Source: Myxococcales bacterium
GTDB lineage: Bacteria; Myxococcota_A; Polyangia; Haliangiales; Haliangiaceae
Direction: 5' to 3'
Assembly: GCA_016716835.1 (NCBI GenBank)
Contig: JADJUW010000001.1
Span: 3,250,313-3,314,312, forward strand
DNA: 64,000 nt
Of this stretch, positions 19,408 to 27,878 are shown piece by piece. Both the position numbers and the translations under genes were made by a program. Within the stretch, counting starts at the first letter, position 1, and each line of letters begins with the position of its first letter. Below the pieces are notes generated by a model. It ran no database searches. It was not told the origin of the DNA and was given only the letters and a program-made list of their open reading frames with translations.

Positions 19408-21474
19408 TCACACCGCTCGATTCGCCTTGGCACCAGCCATCGCTCGACGTCGACGAGTTGGGCGGCGCCAACGAAAGATCGCGAGGCACCTGCGGCGCCA
19501 CCGCGTGGCAACGGTAAACGGAAATAGGCGGGCACACTTACGGCGTTGAGGCGCTGGGCGATAAAGCAGGCGGCGGCGGTGGGTTCGCGGGCGGCACCGA
19601 TGCAGCAGGTGGCGCATCGGCAGGCGGCACCGATGGCGCGGCCGGCGGCGGCTCTTCAATGACTTCGGGCTCTTCGTCAATCGCTGGTTCAGCTTGCTTT
19701 CCGCGGTCGCATAGCCACGACGTGCGCGCGCATTTTCAGGATCGATTCTCAGCGCCGCCTTGAAGGCCTCGGCGGCCAGCGCAAAGGCGCCGCGCGCTAA
19801 ATGTGTTTCGCCAAGGAGGACATGCGCCGGTGCTGATCGCGGTGCGGCGGCGATAACCTGCCCAAGCCGCTGCTCGGCCGTGTCGAGGTCGCCCGTTGCT
19901 AACTCGACCTGCGCACGCGCAAGCTCGCTGGGAATGTCCAAGGTAAGTGGCGTGCTTGGCGTGGCCGGCGTGGTAGGCGCGTCTGGCGAGTTATCCGGAG
20001 CGACAGGCTTGCTCTCGGCGGTGGTAGCACTTGGCTTCGCTTGCCCTTTGGCGGTTGGCTCGCTGGGTGCCGTCAGCGATTCGGGTGGGCTCGCAGGCGG
20101 ACTCACCATAACCGAATCTGCCGGCGCGGCGTCCATTACGACGGAGGGAGCCACCGAAATTGGGGGCGACTGCATCGCCACATCGGGTCGAGCGCTTTTG
20201 CGCGCGGCAGGCGATGAGCGGCCGACGAACCAAAGAACGATGCCCGCGGCGATCGCGGCTGAGGCGAGCAGCGACACCAACAAGATGAGCTTTTGGCGAC
20301 GCCGGCCGTCGGCAAGATTTAGCGAAAACGAAGCCGCAACCTCATCGAGGCTGATGCGCTCGCTCAGTCCACCATCTGTTGCGAGCACGTCGCCGGCATT
20401 GTACCAGGCTTGCGACGTGCCCAAGGGTTTTGGCGAGGGTGCCGCAGACGGCTTGGCCATGGCGGCAGGGACATGCGCGGGCGGTGCGTCCGCCGAGGTC
20501 GACGCTACGCGAGAGGCGGCTAGGCGTGCGCTTGCGGCAGGTAAGCTCGCGCGCAGCGCCTCAGCGAGCTGCGACGCGGTTGCAAAGCGGTCGGCCTGCG
20601 CCTTGGCTAACAACCGCATAATGATGGTCTCAAGCGCCGGGGGCACGTCGGGTCGATGCACCACCAACGGCGAGGGCGCTTCGGTCGCGTGCTTGGCCAA
20701 GACCTCAAAGACGCCTGCGCCATGAAACGGCGGCGCACCGGTCAGCATTTCATAGGCGACGCATCCCAATTGGTAGAGGTCACTGCGTTGGTCAACCGCG
20801 AGGCCCTTGGCCTGTTCTGGCGACATATACCGTGGATCGCCAAAGGTGAGGCCGAGGGTGGTGTGCGCCGCCGTTTGCGTGAGATCCACCGCCTTGGCGA
20901 GGCCAAAATCGAGCACCTTGAGAAAATTAGATTCCGTCGCGCGCCGCGAGAGAAACAAGTTTTTAGGCCGCAGATCGCGATGCACATAGCCAAGCGAATG
21001 CGCCTCGCCGAGCGCCTCGCAGGCCTGCAATAAGACATCGATCGTTTGATCGACCGAAACGCGACCGAGCCGCGCGAGCATGGCCTGCAGGCTCTCGCCC
21101 TCAAGATATTCCATGGCCAAATAGACGCGGCCATCGGGCAGGCGGCCATAGTCGAACACTTGCACGATATGGGGATTGGTCAGCTCGCCCACCATGGTTG
21201 CCTCGCGGCGAAAGCGCTCGAGCGCGAGCGCGTCGGTGAGCAAATCCTTGTGCATCGCCTTGATCGCGACTTTTTTTCCGAGATGAATGTGATCGGCAAG
21301 ATACACCGTGCCGCTGCCGCCAGCGCCGATCCGGCTGCGAATGGCATAGCGGCCATCGATGAGCTTGCCATCGGCGGTACCGGCCTCGCTGAGCGCGCGG
21401 ACCGACGTGCCGCAATGCGGGCAAAATTGCGCCTCGGACGCAAGTGGCGAGGCGCAGCGCAGGCAAGCAGACAT
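19408..21474 (-). CDS. Ser/Thr protein kinase with zinc ribbon and TPRs; apparent frameshift near the 3' end
   Basis: The N-terminus is a Cys4 zinc ribbon (CLRC...CPHC, residues 4-21). A kinase domain follows (about 43-310) with Lys72, HRDLRPKN (Asp167) and DFG (189-191). One transmembrane helix lies near 385-408, then a Pro/Ser-rich linker and two TPR units (about 505-590). After residue about 597 the frame turns into a chance Arg-rich tail. Another frame, entered around 19690-19710, reads a plausible acidic/proline-rich end (DEEPEVIEEPPPAAP...) and stops at TAA 19538-19540. This is the signature of a one-base indel, in the assembly or in the cell. The intact gene would then be 19538-21474. 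Confidence 0.85.
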   Translation of the reverse strand: MSACLRCASPLASEAQFCPHCGTSVRALSEAGTADGKLIDGRYAIRSRIGAGGSGTVYLADHIHLGKKVAIKAMHKDLLTDALALERFRREATMVGELTNPHIVQVFDYGRLPDGRVYLAMEYLEGESLQAMLARLGRVSVDQTIDVLLQACEALGEAHSLGYVHRDLRPKNLFLSRRATESNFLKVLDFGLAKAVDLTQTAAHTTLGLTFGDPRYMSPEQAKGLAVDQRSDLYQLGCVAYEMLTGAPPFHGAGVFEVLAKHATEAPSPLVVHRPDVPPALETIIMRLLAKAQADRFATASQLAEALRASLPAASARLAASRVASTSADAPPAHVPAAMAKPSAAPSPKPLGTSQAWYNAGDVLATDGGLSERISLDEVAASFSLNLADGRRRQKLILLVSLLASAAIAAGIVLWFVGRSSPAARKSARPDVAMQSPPISVAPSVVMDAAPADSVMVSPPASPPESLTAPSEPTAKGQAKPSATTAESKPVAPDNSPDAPTTPATPSTPLTLDIPSELARAQVELATGDLDTAEQRLGQVIAAAPRSAPAHVLLGETHLARGAFALAAEAFKAALRIDPENARARRGYATAESKLNQRLTKSPKSLKSRRRPRHRCRLPMRHLLHRCRPRTHRRRLLYRPAPQRRKCARLFPFTVATRWRRRCLAIFRWRRPTRRRRAMAGAKANRAV

Positions 21475-21554
21475 GGCCCTTCAAGGGTACACAACAAACC
21501 AGCCTTGGCACTGTAAAAAACGCCCGCCAAAGCTACGAGAAGACCCACGAGCCG

Positions 21555-21628
21555 TGCGCGCGACAGGAGTCGAACCTGTGACCTTCGGCTTCGGAGACCG
21601 ACGCTCTATCCAGCTGAGCTACGCGCGC
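21555..21628 (-). tRNA. tRNA-Arg(CCG)
   Basis: A 74-nt cloverleaf folds on the minus strand. The acceptor stem pairs GCGCGCG with CGCGCGC, the D arm starts GCTCAGCTGGATAGAGC, and the anticodon loop CTCCGAA gives anticodon CCG (reads CGG). The T arm is ACAGG-TTCGACT-CCTGT and the discriminator is A. CCA is not encoded. The kinase gene lies 80 bp downstream on the same strand. Confidence 0.95.
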
Positions 21629-21737
21629 GCGGGTGGGGTCATAAACCGCGGCGCGATGGCGTGCAACCGGCGTCGTCGCGAAACTTGGCGTCCCCCGCGT
21701 CGCAGGCAAACCGGCGCGCTATATTGGGCGGCGATCC

Positions 21738-22178
21738 ATGTTCGACAAGTTTCGTTTTCGACACGTGCTTGCGGCGCTCGAGGCTGCGCGCGCAGGGCGC
21801 GTCGCGGGCGCGGCCGATGACGCGTGGGTGCTTGGTTCGCCGACGTTAGCGCGCTTGCTATTGGCGCACGCCGTGGCGGGATTATGCGTGCGCGGTGAGG
21901 TCACGGAGGCACAGCTAGCCAGCGGGCAACTAACGCCCGCGCCAGTGACCGCCATGATCGCCGTGGGCGAGCTAGCGGACGTTGCCCTCGTTTCGCGCGC
22001 CCTCGTCCGCGGCGGCGCGTTGCTGTGGTTCACCAACGTGCCGCCTCACGTGGTTGCGGGCAGGGTGCTCGCCGCCGGGCATTGCAATATCTGGCAACGC
22101 GCGGCGGGACGACAGGGGCTGGCGGTGAGCACGAATTTGGCGCTGATGGCAGCCGCGGCAGTAGCGCCAGCAGCGTAG
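21738..22178 (+). CDS. hypothetical protein
   Basis: A 146-residue Ala/Val/Leu-rich product with good third-position GC. It is compact, with no signal peptide and no recognised motif; the C-terminal ten residues are low-complexity. It is divergent from the tRNA gene and 78 bp upstream of the phosphatidyltransferase gene in the same direction. Function unknown. Confidence 0.55.
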   Translation: MFDKFRFRHVLAALEAARAGRVAGAADDAWVLGSPTLARLLLAHAVAGLCVRGEVTEAQLASGQLTPAPVTAMIAVGELADVALVSRALVRGGALLWFTNVPPHVVAGRVLAAGHCNIWQRAAGRQGLAVSTNLALMAAAAVAPAA

Positions 22179-22256
22179 GCCGGGGTACCTCTCAACAGCA
22201 AGCCCCAGGCCGCAACCAGGGTTGGCGGCGCTGCAGGCCTATGTTATAGCGGCGCG

Positions 22257-23336
22257 ATGCCGCCCGGACGCCCGTGGATTACCGCCAACATGGTGACCGT
22301 GGCGCGGCTGATTCCCATGCCCGTGTTGGCGTGGGCGCTCTATCAACAAAACACCACGGCGCTGTGGATCTGCCTGGTGGTCGGCACCCTGGTCGGCTGC
22401 ACCGATTTCGTCGATGGCTACCTCGCGCGCAAGCAGGGCCCGACGGTGCTGGGCGGCCTGCTTGACCCTATGGCCGACAAGATCTTTGTGGCGCTGGTCT
22501 ACGCGCCCTTTGCCGATATTGGCTTTGCGCCGGCGTGGGCCTGCGCGCTCATTTTTGTCCGCGAGTTTGCGGTGACGGCGCTGCGATCATCATACGAACG
22601 CCGCGCGCTGACGATGAAGACGTCGTATCTCGCCAAGGTCAAGACGTGGACCCAGATGCAGGCGCTCGCCATGTTGGTGCTGCTCGCCCTGCTCAAGGAT
22701 GATCTCTCCATGCGCGTGATCTTGTGGATCGGCGTCATCGCGCCCCTGGTCGCGCTGGCCGGCCTGTGGCTCATCAAGAAGCGATTTTGGCCTGGCGCCG
22801 TGGTGATGAGCGCCATGGTCGGGGGCCTGCTCGCCACGTACGAAGCCGCGGGCTACGAATGGGCCGCTTATTATATCTTGATTACGGTCGTCGTCGTGAC
22901 TTGGCTCTCGGGCGGCGACTACCTGATGGCGAGCTGGCGTTCGCTGCGCGGCCGCGGCGACATCGATCGCTTTGATCTCGTGCGCATGGTGGCTGCCTTG
23001 GCGATTCCAGTGCTCGTGTTCATAGCGCTCGAACTCTCGCCGCGGGTGGTGTCGCCCTCTTCGTGGGCGCTGCTGGCCGTGCTCGCCGCCGAGCTGTCGG
23101 TGGGCGGCCTCGACAATCTCCTAGCGCACCACAAGGCGGCAAGCCGCGCCTTGGTGTGGGGCGCGCGCACGCTGACGGTCGCCCTGCTGCTGCTGCTGGC
23201 GCTGCTGCTACCCGCATGGGGCACCTCGTTGTTCTATGCCGCGGCGGTGGTGTCGCTGGTCGGCGTCGCCGGTGAGTTCTGGCGCGGCCGCCATTATTAC
23301 CTCGATAGCAAGTTGCGCCACGCGCCCTTGGTGTAA
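22257..23336 (+). CDS. CDP-alcohol phosphatidyltransferase with extended C-terminal membrane domain
   Basis: The family signature is complete: DFVDGYLARKQG...GGLLDPMADK, with all acidic metal-binding residues (about 50-75). It joins a CDP-activated lipid to an alcohol; PgsA-type phosphatidylglycerophosphate synthesis is the commonest role. The normal family length is 180-220 residues, reached near residue 195. Here about 160 more residues form roughly six hydrophobic segments (about 195-345). This extension does not resemble a known fused enzyme to me. Substrate alcohol is undetermined. Confidence 0.85.
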   Translation: MPPGRPWITANMVTVARLIPMPVLAWALYQQNTTALWICLVVGTLVGCTDFVDGYLARKQGPTVLGGLLDPMADKIFVALVYAPFADIGFAPAWACALIFVREFAVTALRSSYERRALTMKTSYLAKVKTWTQMQALAMLVLLALLKDDLSMRVILWIGVIAPLVALAGLWLIKKRFWPGAVVMSAMVGGLLATYEAAGYEWAAYYILITVVVVTWLSGGDYLMASWRSLRGRGDIDRFDLVRMVAALAIPVLVFIALELSPRVVSPSSWALLAVLAAELSVGGLDNLLAHHKAASRALVWGARTLTVALLLLLALLLPAWGTSLFYAAAVVSLVGVAGEFWRGRHYYLDSKLRHAPLV

Positions 23337-23390
23337 GCGCGCGGCTGGGGCGGCTGCCGGTGGCGCCCTCGTCGCGAGGTCTTTTGATAC

Positions 23391-23424
23391 TTGACAGATT
23401 CAATGATTCAATTATGTTTGAAAT
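23391..23424 (+). promoter_or_regulatory. promoter and ArsR-type operator before the arsR-like gene
   Basis: A perfect TTGACA -35 (23391-23396) is followed 16 bp later by TATGTT (23413-23418). The predicted transcript start lies at or next to the ATG 23425, and no Shine-Dalgarno is present, so the message is probably leaderless. ATTCAA occurs twice and is faced by TTTGAA, giving TTCAA-N6-TTGAA across the -10. This dyad is a likely autorepressor site. Confidence 0.6.
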
Positions 23425-23778
23425 ATGGAATCAAGCAGTGCAGTGCGATCGCTCGCCGCCCTTGCCCAGGCGTCGCGGCTGGCGGTGTTTCGCGCCTTGG
23501 TGCAGGCGGGGCCGGGTGGGATGACGGCCGGCGCGATTGCGCGCGAAACTGCCGTGGCGCCTTCTGCCTTGTCGTTTCACCTAAAAGAGCTTAGCCACGC
23601 TGGGCTTGTGCATGCCGCGCCGCGCGGGCGCTTCATCGACTACGCGGCCAACTTTGCCGCGATGAACCAGCTCCTCGCCTTTCTCACCGAAAACTGCTGT
23701 GGCGGCGCGTCTTGCGCTCCCGCGGGGAAATCCAAAAACAAAGCCGACTGCGCCCCCAAACGAAAGAGGAACTCATGA
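23425..23778 (+). CDS. ArsR/SmtB-family transcriptional repressor
   Basis: A winged-helix HTH fills residues 8-85 (LAQASRLAVFRALVQAG, then VAPSALSFHLKELSHAGL). The Cys residues are C-terminal (ENCCGGASC, about 90-97) rather than in the alpha-3 helix of classical ArsR, matching ArsR types that bind As(III) or organoarsenicals through the C-terminus. A dyad overlaps its own promoter, so it probably autoregulates. It overlaps the dioxygenase gene by 4 bp. Confidence 0.9.
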   Translation: MESSSAVRSLAALAQASRLAVFRALVQAGPGGMTAGAIARETAVAPSALSFHLKELSHAGLVHAAPRGRFIDYAANFAAMNQLLAFLTENCCGGASCAPAGKSKNKADCAPKRKRNS

Positions 23779-24284
23779 AACGTCTCCATGTCCACGTCGC
23801 CGTCGATCAACTCACGACCAGCATCGCCTTTTACGAGGCGATGTTTGGCGCGCCGCCCACCGTGCGCAAGCCCGACTATGCCAAGTGGATGCTCGAAGAC
23901 CCGCGCGTAAATTTTGCCATCTCGCAACGCGGCGCCACGCCCGGCCTTGACCATCTCGGCATCCAAGTTGAGTCCGCCGAGGAGCTGGCCGAGATGCAAG
24001 CGCGCCTCGCCACCTTGGCGACGCCGATCACCAGCGAGGCAGCGACGACGTGCTGTTACGCCAAGGCCGACAAGCATTGGGTGACCGATGCGCAGGGCAT
24101 TGCGTGGGAGACCTTTCACACGCTCGACAGCGCGCCGACGTTTGGCGCCGATGCGCGCACCGTCGCGGCCAACGCTGGGTCCATTGGCGCCGCCGCGAGT
24201 TGTGCGACGGATGCGAGTTGTTGTGCACCAAGGCAGGGCGTAGCGCCGTCCGCTGCCGCACCCGCGACCAAAAGCTGCTGTTAG
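23775..24284 (+). CDS. arsI: ArsI-like C-As lyase (vicinal oxygen chelate family)
   Basis: Start ATG 23775 has GAGGA upstream and overlaps arsR by ATGA. The fold is a VOC (glyoxalase/bleomycin-resistance) domain, with metal ligands fitting His5, His60 and Glu112. A vicinal Cys pair (93-94 in TTCCYAK) matches the trivalent-organoarsenical site of known ArsI enzymes. ArsI cleaves the C-As bond of methylarsenite and aromatic arsenicals using Fe(II) and O2. The tail (about 145-169) has further Cys (SCATDASCC, KSCC), which may bind metalloids. A cadmium-induced CadI-like role is an alternative. Confidence 0.85.
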   Translation: MKRLHVHVAVDQLTTSIAFYEAMFGAPPTVRKPDYAKWMLEDPRVNFAISQRGATPGLDHLGIQVESAEELAEMQARLATLATPITSEAATTCCYAKADKHWVTDAQGIAWETFHTLDSAPTFGADARTVAANAGSIGAAASCATDASCCAPRQGVAPSAAAPATKSCC

Positions 24285-24288
24285 GCCG

Positions 24289-25839
24289 CTAAAACCAAGC
24301 GCCCACGCCGAGCGCGACGTTCAGGCTGGTGTCGGCGCGCAGCGCGTCGGCATGAGCTTGCTGGCGAAACAAGTAGGTTTGAACGCTGGCGTCGACAAAG
24401 CCGTAGATGGCGCCCGCGAGTTGCCTTCGCACCGTCACGCCGGCGTCGACGCGGCCAAAGGCCGAGTGGCGCGTCGGCGCCTCGCCGCGCGTCGAAAATT
24501 GTTGCCGCAGCACGCCGCCGCCCACGCCGAGATAGGGCGCGAGGGTGAACGCGCGCCGATCCCATGCATAGGCAACGCGCGCGCTGAGGCGCAGCTCCGA
24601 AACCGTGGCGCGCAGGGTCGAGGTGTCAAAGCTCGAACGACAGCCGCCCGCGAGCAAAGCGAATTCTAGGCTCGGCCAAGCGACGCCATAGCCGAGGTCG
24701 CCACCCACGCACGGCCTTGCCGCGTTGGCGCCCGCCGTATGCAGCGCGCCGCTGACAAACGCGGTCGCCACGCGCGGCAACACGCCGCCCTTGCGCACGA
24801 GCCGCGCGTAGGCGATTTTTTCGAGCGCGCCGTCGTCGATTTGCGTTCGCTGCGCCGCGACGGCGACGACACGGCCCTCCAGCAGATAGGCCTGGCCGCG
24901 GCCGCGGATGAAGTAGTTGCCAGGGCGCACGCTGATGGTGCGCTGCGCGTCGTGCAGGCCGATTTCGCCGATCACCTGGCCTTCGGCGTCGCCCTTGAGC
25001 ACCAGGTAGCTGCGACCCTTGGGGAAGGCCAGGCGGCCACGGTGGCTCGCGCTGCGGCCTAGCCGGGTAAAGACAAAATCGCCATAGCCGGCGACGTCAT
25101 AGCGAAACGTCGGATGCTGCAGCCCCGCCAGCGTCTTGCTCGAGGCGCGCAGCGTGTGTTCGTAGGCATAGCGATACGCCTCGGCCAGGCTTACCACATC
25201 GTCGCCATTGGCATCGGCGGCGCCGAGCGCACCGGAAACCAGGTAGTGCGTAAAAAATGAGCCGGCGAGCGCGTCAGATTCTTGGGCATCCTCGCTGGCC
25301 GAGCTCGAGGTTAGCGCTACGGCACCGCGCGCGGCGAGCCGTTCGTCCATGACGATGTCAAAGGCGGGCGCCTTGGTGCCACCCTTGACCCGCGTCAGCG
25401 ACCCCGACCGACACGCGTCGACGATCAATAGCCGCATGCCGGCCGCGCTGCCGGAGACGAGTTGCTCGAGCTCGCGCACCGCTAGCCCGCTGCGCCCCAG
25501 GTGGAGCTCGCGCGCATCGGCGTGGCCAGAGTAGTAGACGAGCAACACCGCCTGCGCCGCGTCGGGCAGGGCGCGGATGCGATCGTTGGTGGCGACGATG
25601 GCCTGGCGCACCGCGGTTGCGGACTCGCCTTGCATCAGCACAATGTTTTCGTGGCGAAAATCGCCGAGGTCGAGCAGCAGGTCGCGCATTTTCTCGGCGT
25701 CGGCCTCGGCAAAGCGCAGATTGCCCTCGTCGGCCTCGCCCTGGTTGTTGCCGACGATGACCGCAAAGCGCACTACCTCGGCACGCGCCCCTGTCGCCGC
25801 GCCCACCATAAATAGCAGCACGAGCAAGCGTTTAGTCAC
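24289..25839 (-). CDS. exported caspase-family protease with C-terminal beta-barrel-like region
   Basis: A signal peptide (MTKRLLVLLFMVGAATGARA) is followed by a peptidase C14 domain (about 23-260) with catalytic His106 in YYSGHAD and Cys143 in VDACRSG. The C-terminal half (about 270-516) is rich in alternating strands (SLEFALLAGG, YLGVGGGVL, RVDAGVTVRR, GFVDASVQTYLF) and ends in Trp-Phe, as in outer-membrane barrels. The caspase would then sit in the periplasm. Caspase-like proteins cleave after Arg/Lys or Asp; the substrate is unknown. It is the last gene of the sigma/anti-sigma operon, overlaps the anti-sigma gene by 8 bp, and ends 4 bp from the convergent arsI. Confidence 0.85.
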   Translation of the reverse strand: MTKRLLVLLFMVGAATGARAEVVRFAVIVGNNQGEADEGNLRFAEADAEKMRDLLLDLGDFRHENIVLMQGESATAVRQAIVATNDRIRALPDAAQAVLLVYYSGHADARELHLGRSGLAVRELEQLVSGSAAGMRLLIVDACRSGSLTRVKGGTKAPAFDIVMDERLAARGAVALTSSSASEDAQESDALAGSFFTHYLVSGALGAADANGDDVVSLAEAYRYAYEHTLRASSKTLAGLQHPTFRYDVAGYGDFVFTRLGRSASHRGRLAFPKGRSYLVLKGDAEGQVIGEIGLHDAQRTISVRPGNYFIRGRGQAYLLEGRVVAVAAQRTQIDDGALEKIAYARLVRKGGVLPRVATAFVSGALHTAGANAARPCVGGDLGYGVAWPSLEFALLAGGCRSSFDTSTLRATVSELRLSARVAYAWDRRAFTLAPYLGVGGGVLRQQFSTRGEAPTRHSAFGRVDAGVTVRRQLAGAIYGFVDASVQTYLFRQQAHADALRADTSLNVALGVGAWF

Positions 25840-26581
25840 GGCGGCGTTTCTCCAACGTTAGGGTGACCGACGCGCATGCGGGCACATTGGCAAGCGATCG
25901 CGTTTGCGCAAGCGTCGCCGTTAGCGCTGCCGGGTCCTGCGCCGCGTCGCAATGAAGGCCCCAAAACAACTCGCCTCCCAGCGTGTCGTCGAGCACGATG
26001 CTGTCGGGCATCAGCACCGGTTGCGCCATCGCCACGGCGGTGGCATTCGCCGGCGGCTCATAGTAGACGGCCGCCTTGCCGGTGGCGTCGAGGCCCAGCA
26101 GATAGGTAAAGCCCGGCGTCGGCGCCACAAACGAAAAGCGCAAGGCGTCTTGCGGATAGACGACGTCGCCATCTTGGCCGCGGGTGACGATGCCATCGCG
26201 CTGCAAAAAATACGCGAGCGCAAAGCCGCCCTTGGTGCGCGTCGTGGCGACGAGTTCGCGCGTCGGTGGCGGAGGCTGCCACACCAGCAAGGCGAGCGCC
26301 GCTACCGCGACCATGCCCGCTGCGGGTGCGAGCAAGCCTTGCCAGGTCTTCCACCACGGACGCGCTGGCAACCGCCGCGGCGCGCGCGCGGGCAGCCGAT
26401 GAGCTTGCGCGAAGGACGTCTGGGCCTGCCGCAGGGCGACCAGCCGCGACGCGCACGTCGCACAGGCATCGCAATGGGCCTGCACCGCCGCGGCCGCCTT
26501 GGCCGCGTGCTCGCCCGCGACGAGCAAATCCAAGGCATAGGCCGAAGGGCAGGCGTTCGTTGTGGGGCTTGGCGAATTCAT
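25832..26581 (-). CDS. zinc-type anti-sigma factor with periplasmic DUF4384-like domain
   Basis: The N-terminus carries HxxxCxxC (HCDACATC, residues 37-44), the zinc motif of ZAS anti-sigma factors. A single transmembrane helix lies near 85-105 (LLAPAAGMVAVAALALLVW). The outside part (about 110-249) resembles DUF4384-type domains (VYPQDALRFSFVAP, YLLGLDATGKAAVYYEP), often seen beside caspase genes. It overlaps the sigma gene by 4 bp and the caspase gene by 8 bp. The inferred role is to hold the ECF sigma factor at the membrane until an envelope signal arrives. Confidence 0.8.
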   Translation of the reverse strand: MNSPSPTTNACPSAYALDLLVAGEHAAKAAAAVQAHCDACATCASRLVALRQAQTSFAQAHRLPARAPRRLPARPWWKTWQGLLAPAAGMVAVAALALLVWQPPPPTRELVATTRTKGGFALAYFLQRDGIVTRGQDGDVVYPQDALRFSFVAPTPGFTYLLGLDATGKAAVYYEPPANATAVAMAQPVLMPDSIVLDDTLGGELFWGLHCDAAQDPAALTATLAQTRSLANVPACASVTLTLEKRRRD

Positions 26582-27039
26582 GGCACAACCTCTTTTTGTA
26601 GTTTGGTGACCAGCTTACCGACCATGCGGCGCGAACATCCCAGCACCTGGGCAATCTCGTCGTGGGTCATTTCGTCGATGTAATAGTGCACGGCGACCTG
26701 GGCGAGCCGCTCGGGCAAGCGAGCCAGCACGCGCTTGGCGTCAAAGGTAAGAGGCGCGGTCGCCGTCGCGATCTCATTGACACCTTCCATCGTCGCGCTG
26801 TCGAGCTCGGCGCGGCGGGCCTGGTTGCGCAGGCGGTTGAGGCAATGATTCGTCGTAACGCGATAGAGATAGGTGGTCATGGTGCTCTCGCCGCGAAAGC
26901 GCTCCGGATGTTCCATCATCGCCATGAATATTTCTTGCACCGCATCTTCGGCGTCGGCATCTGTGCCAAGCAGTTGACGCGCACGCCGCAACACCACGTG
27001 GCCGTGGTTGGCAAAGACGGCATGCAGATCCAGCGCCAA
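26578..27039 (-). CDS. ECF RNA polymerase sigma factor
   Basis: Region 2 (about 5-75: ADAEDAVQEIFMAMMEHPERFRG, read as two motifs) and region 4 (about 105-150: MTHDEIAQVLGCSRRMVGKLV) are both present; the length of 153 is typical. Region 3 is absent, as in all ECF factors. It lies 15 bp after the lipoprotein gene and overlaps the anti-sigma gene by ATGA. No target promoter motif can be defined from the window. Confidence 0.92.
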   Translation of the reverse strand: MALDLHAVFANHGHVVLRRARQLLGTDADAEDAVQEIFMAMMEHPERFRGESTMTTYLYRVTTNHCLNRLRNQARRAELDSATMEGVNEIATATAPLTFDAKRVLARLPERLAQVAVHYYIDEMTHDEIAQVLGCSRRMVGKLVTKLQKEVVP

Positions 27040-27054
27040 GGTTAGCTCGGCCCG

Positions 27055-27696
27055 CTAGTTGAGATTGGGCGCGAGCTCTTCGGTTGCCGCGGCTTCGTCG
27101 ATGGTAATGGTGATCGAGGTCGACAGGCCTGCCGGCGCGGGGCGCAGACAATCGTAGCCCTCGGTTTGCGCACACGCCGGATCGTCGGCCGCGAGCACCT
27201 CGAGGACGTGAAAGCCCGCGGTCAAGGCCGCGCCGGCGAACTCGGCCGCGCTGCTGCCTGCCGGCAAATCCGCCGGCGCGTAGGCCAAGACATGGCCCGC
27301 CGAGATGCCCCATGGCGTCTCAGGCGTTTCGCCGGTGGTGGCGTCATAGTCCTGGGGGAACGCGACAACATAGGCCAGGCCCAAGGCGACCTCGTCCGCA
27401 TCTTCCGCAAAATGATTGAGCAGCTCGGTGGGCGGCGGCAGAAATACGTCGAGCGTAAATTGCGCGGGAAACTCGCCGCTCACCGGGGCCTCGGCGGCGA
27501 GGTAGGTGTCGCCATTTTGCGCGAAGTTGCTCCACACCAGCGACGCATTGACGGCGGAGGTCGAGGCCAACGCCACCACCTCGCCCGAGAGCGTGGCGAG
27601 CGGCTCGCCGCGATATTCCGAGTCGACTTGCGCGTCGCAGGCGGCGCCGGCCAGCAGTGAGAGGGAGAGCAAAGAGGTCGCGAATTTGTTGGTCAT
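27055..27696 (-). CDS. hypothetical lipoprotein leading the sigma/caspase operon
   Basis: Start ATG 27696 is chosen for its AAAGGA ribosome site and clean lipoprotein signal (LLSLSLLAGAAC). The frame is open to 27771 but the extra leader is implausible. The mature part (about 190 residues) is acidic with predicted beta-strands; Cys residues near the C-terminus may form a disulfide. No family is recognised. Its place before the sigma gene suggests a sensor or target in the envelope. Confidence 0.7.
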   Translation of the reverse strand: MTNKFATSLLSLSLLAGAACDAQVDSEYRGEPLATLSGEVVALASTSAVNASLVWSNFAQNGDTYLAAEAPVSGEFPAQFTLDVFLPPPTELLNHFAEDADEVALGLAYVVAFPQDYDATTGETPETPWGISAGHVLAYAPADLPAGSSAAEFAGAALTAGFHVLEVLAADDPACAQTEGYDCLRPAPAGLSTSITITIDEAAATEELAPNLN

Positions 27697-27878
27697 GATC
27701 TTGTCCTTTGGGTTGTGTTGTTGAATCGAACAACCGTTAGACACGCGAGGGCAGCGGAAACGGTACCGCATCGCAAAAATAAATGAGACCTATAAATTTT
27801 GAACTGACTTAGCGCCAGCTGGCGGTGTGACGCGACTTCAGCCCGCAGGCGAGGTCGCCGTGCGCCATCGCGCGCGAC

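Noticed and set aside
27772..27878. CGCCAGCTGGCG palindrome as metK terminator
   Set aside because: It is only 12 bp and has no T-tract following it on the minus strand; too weak to annotate.
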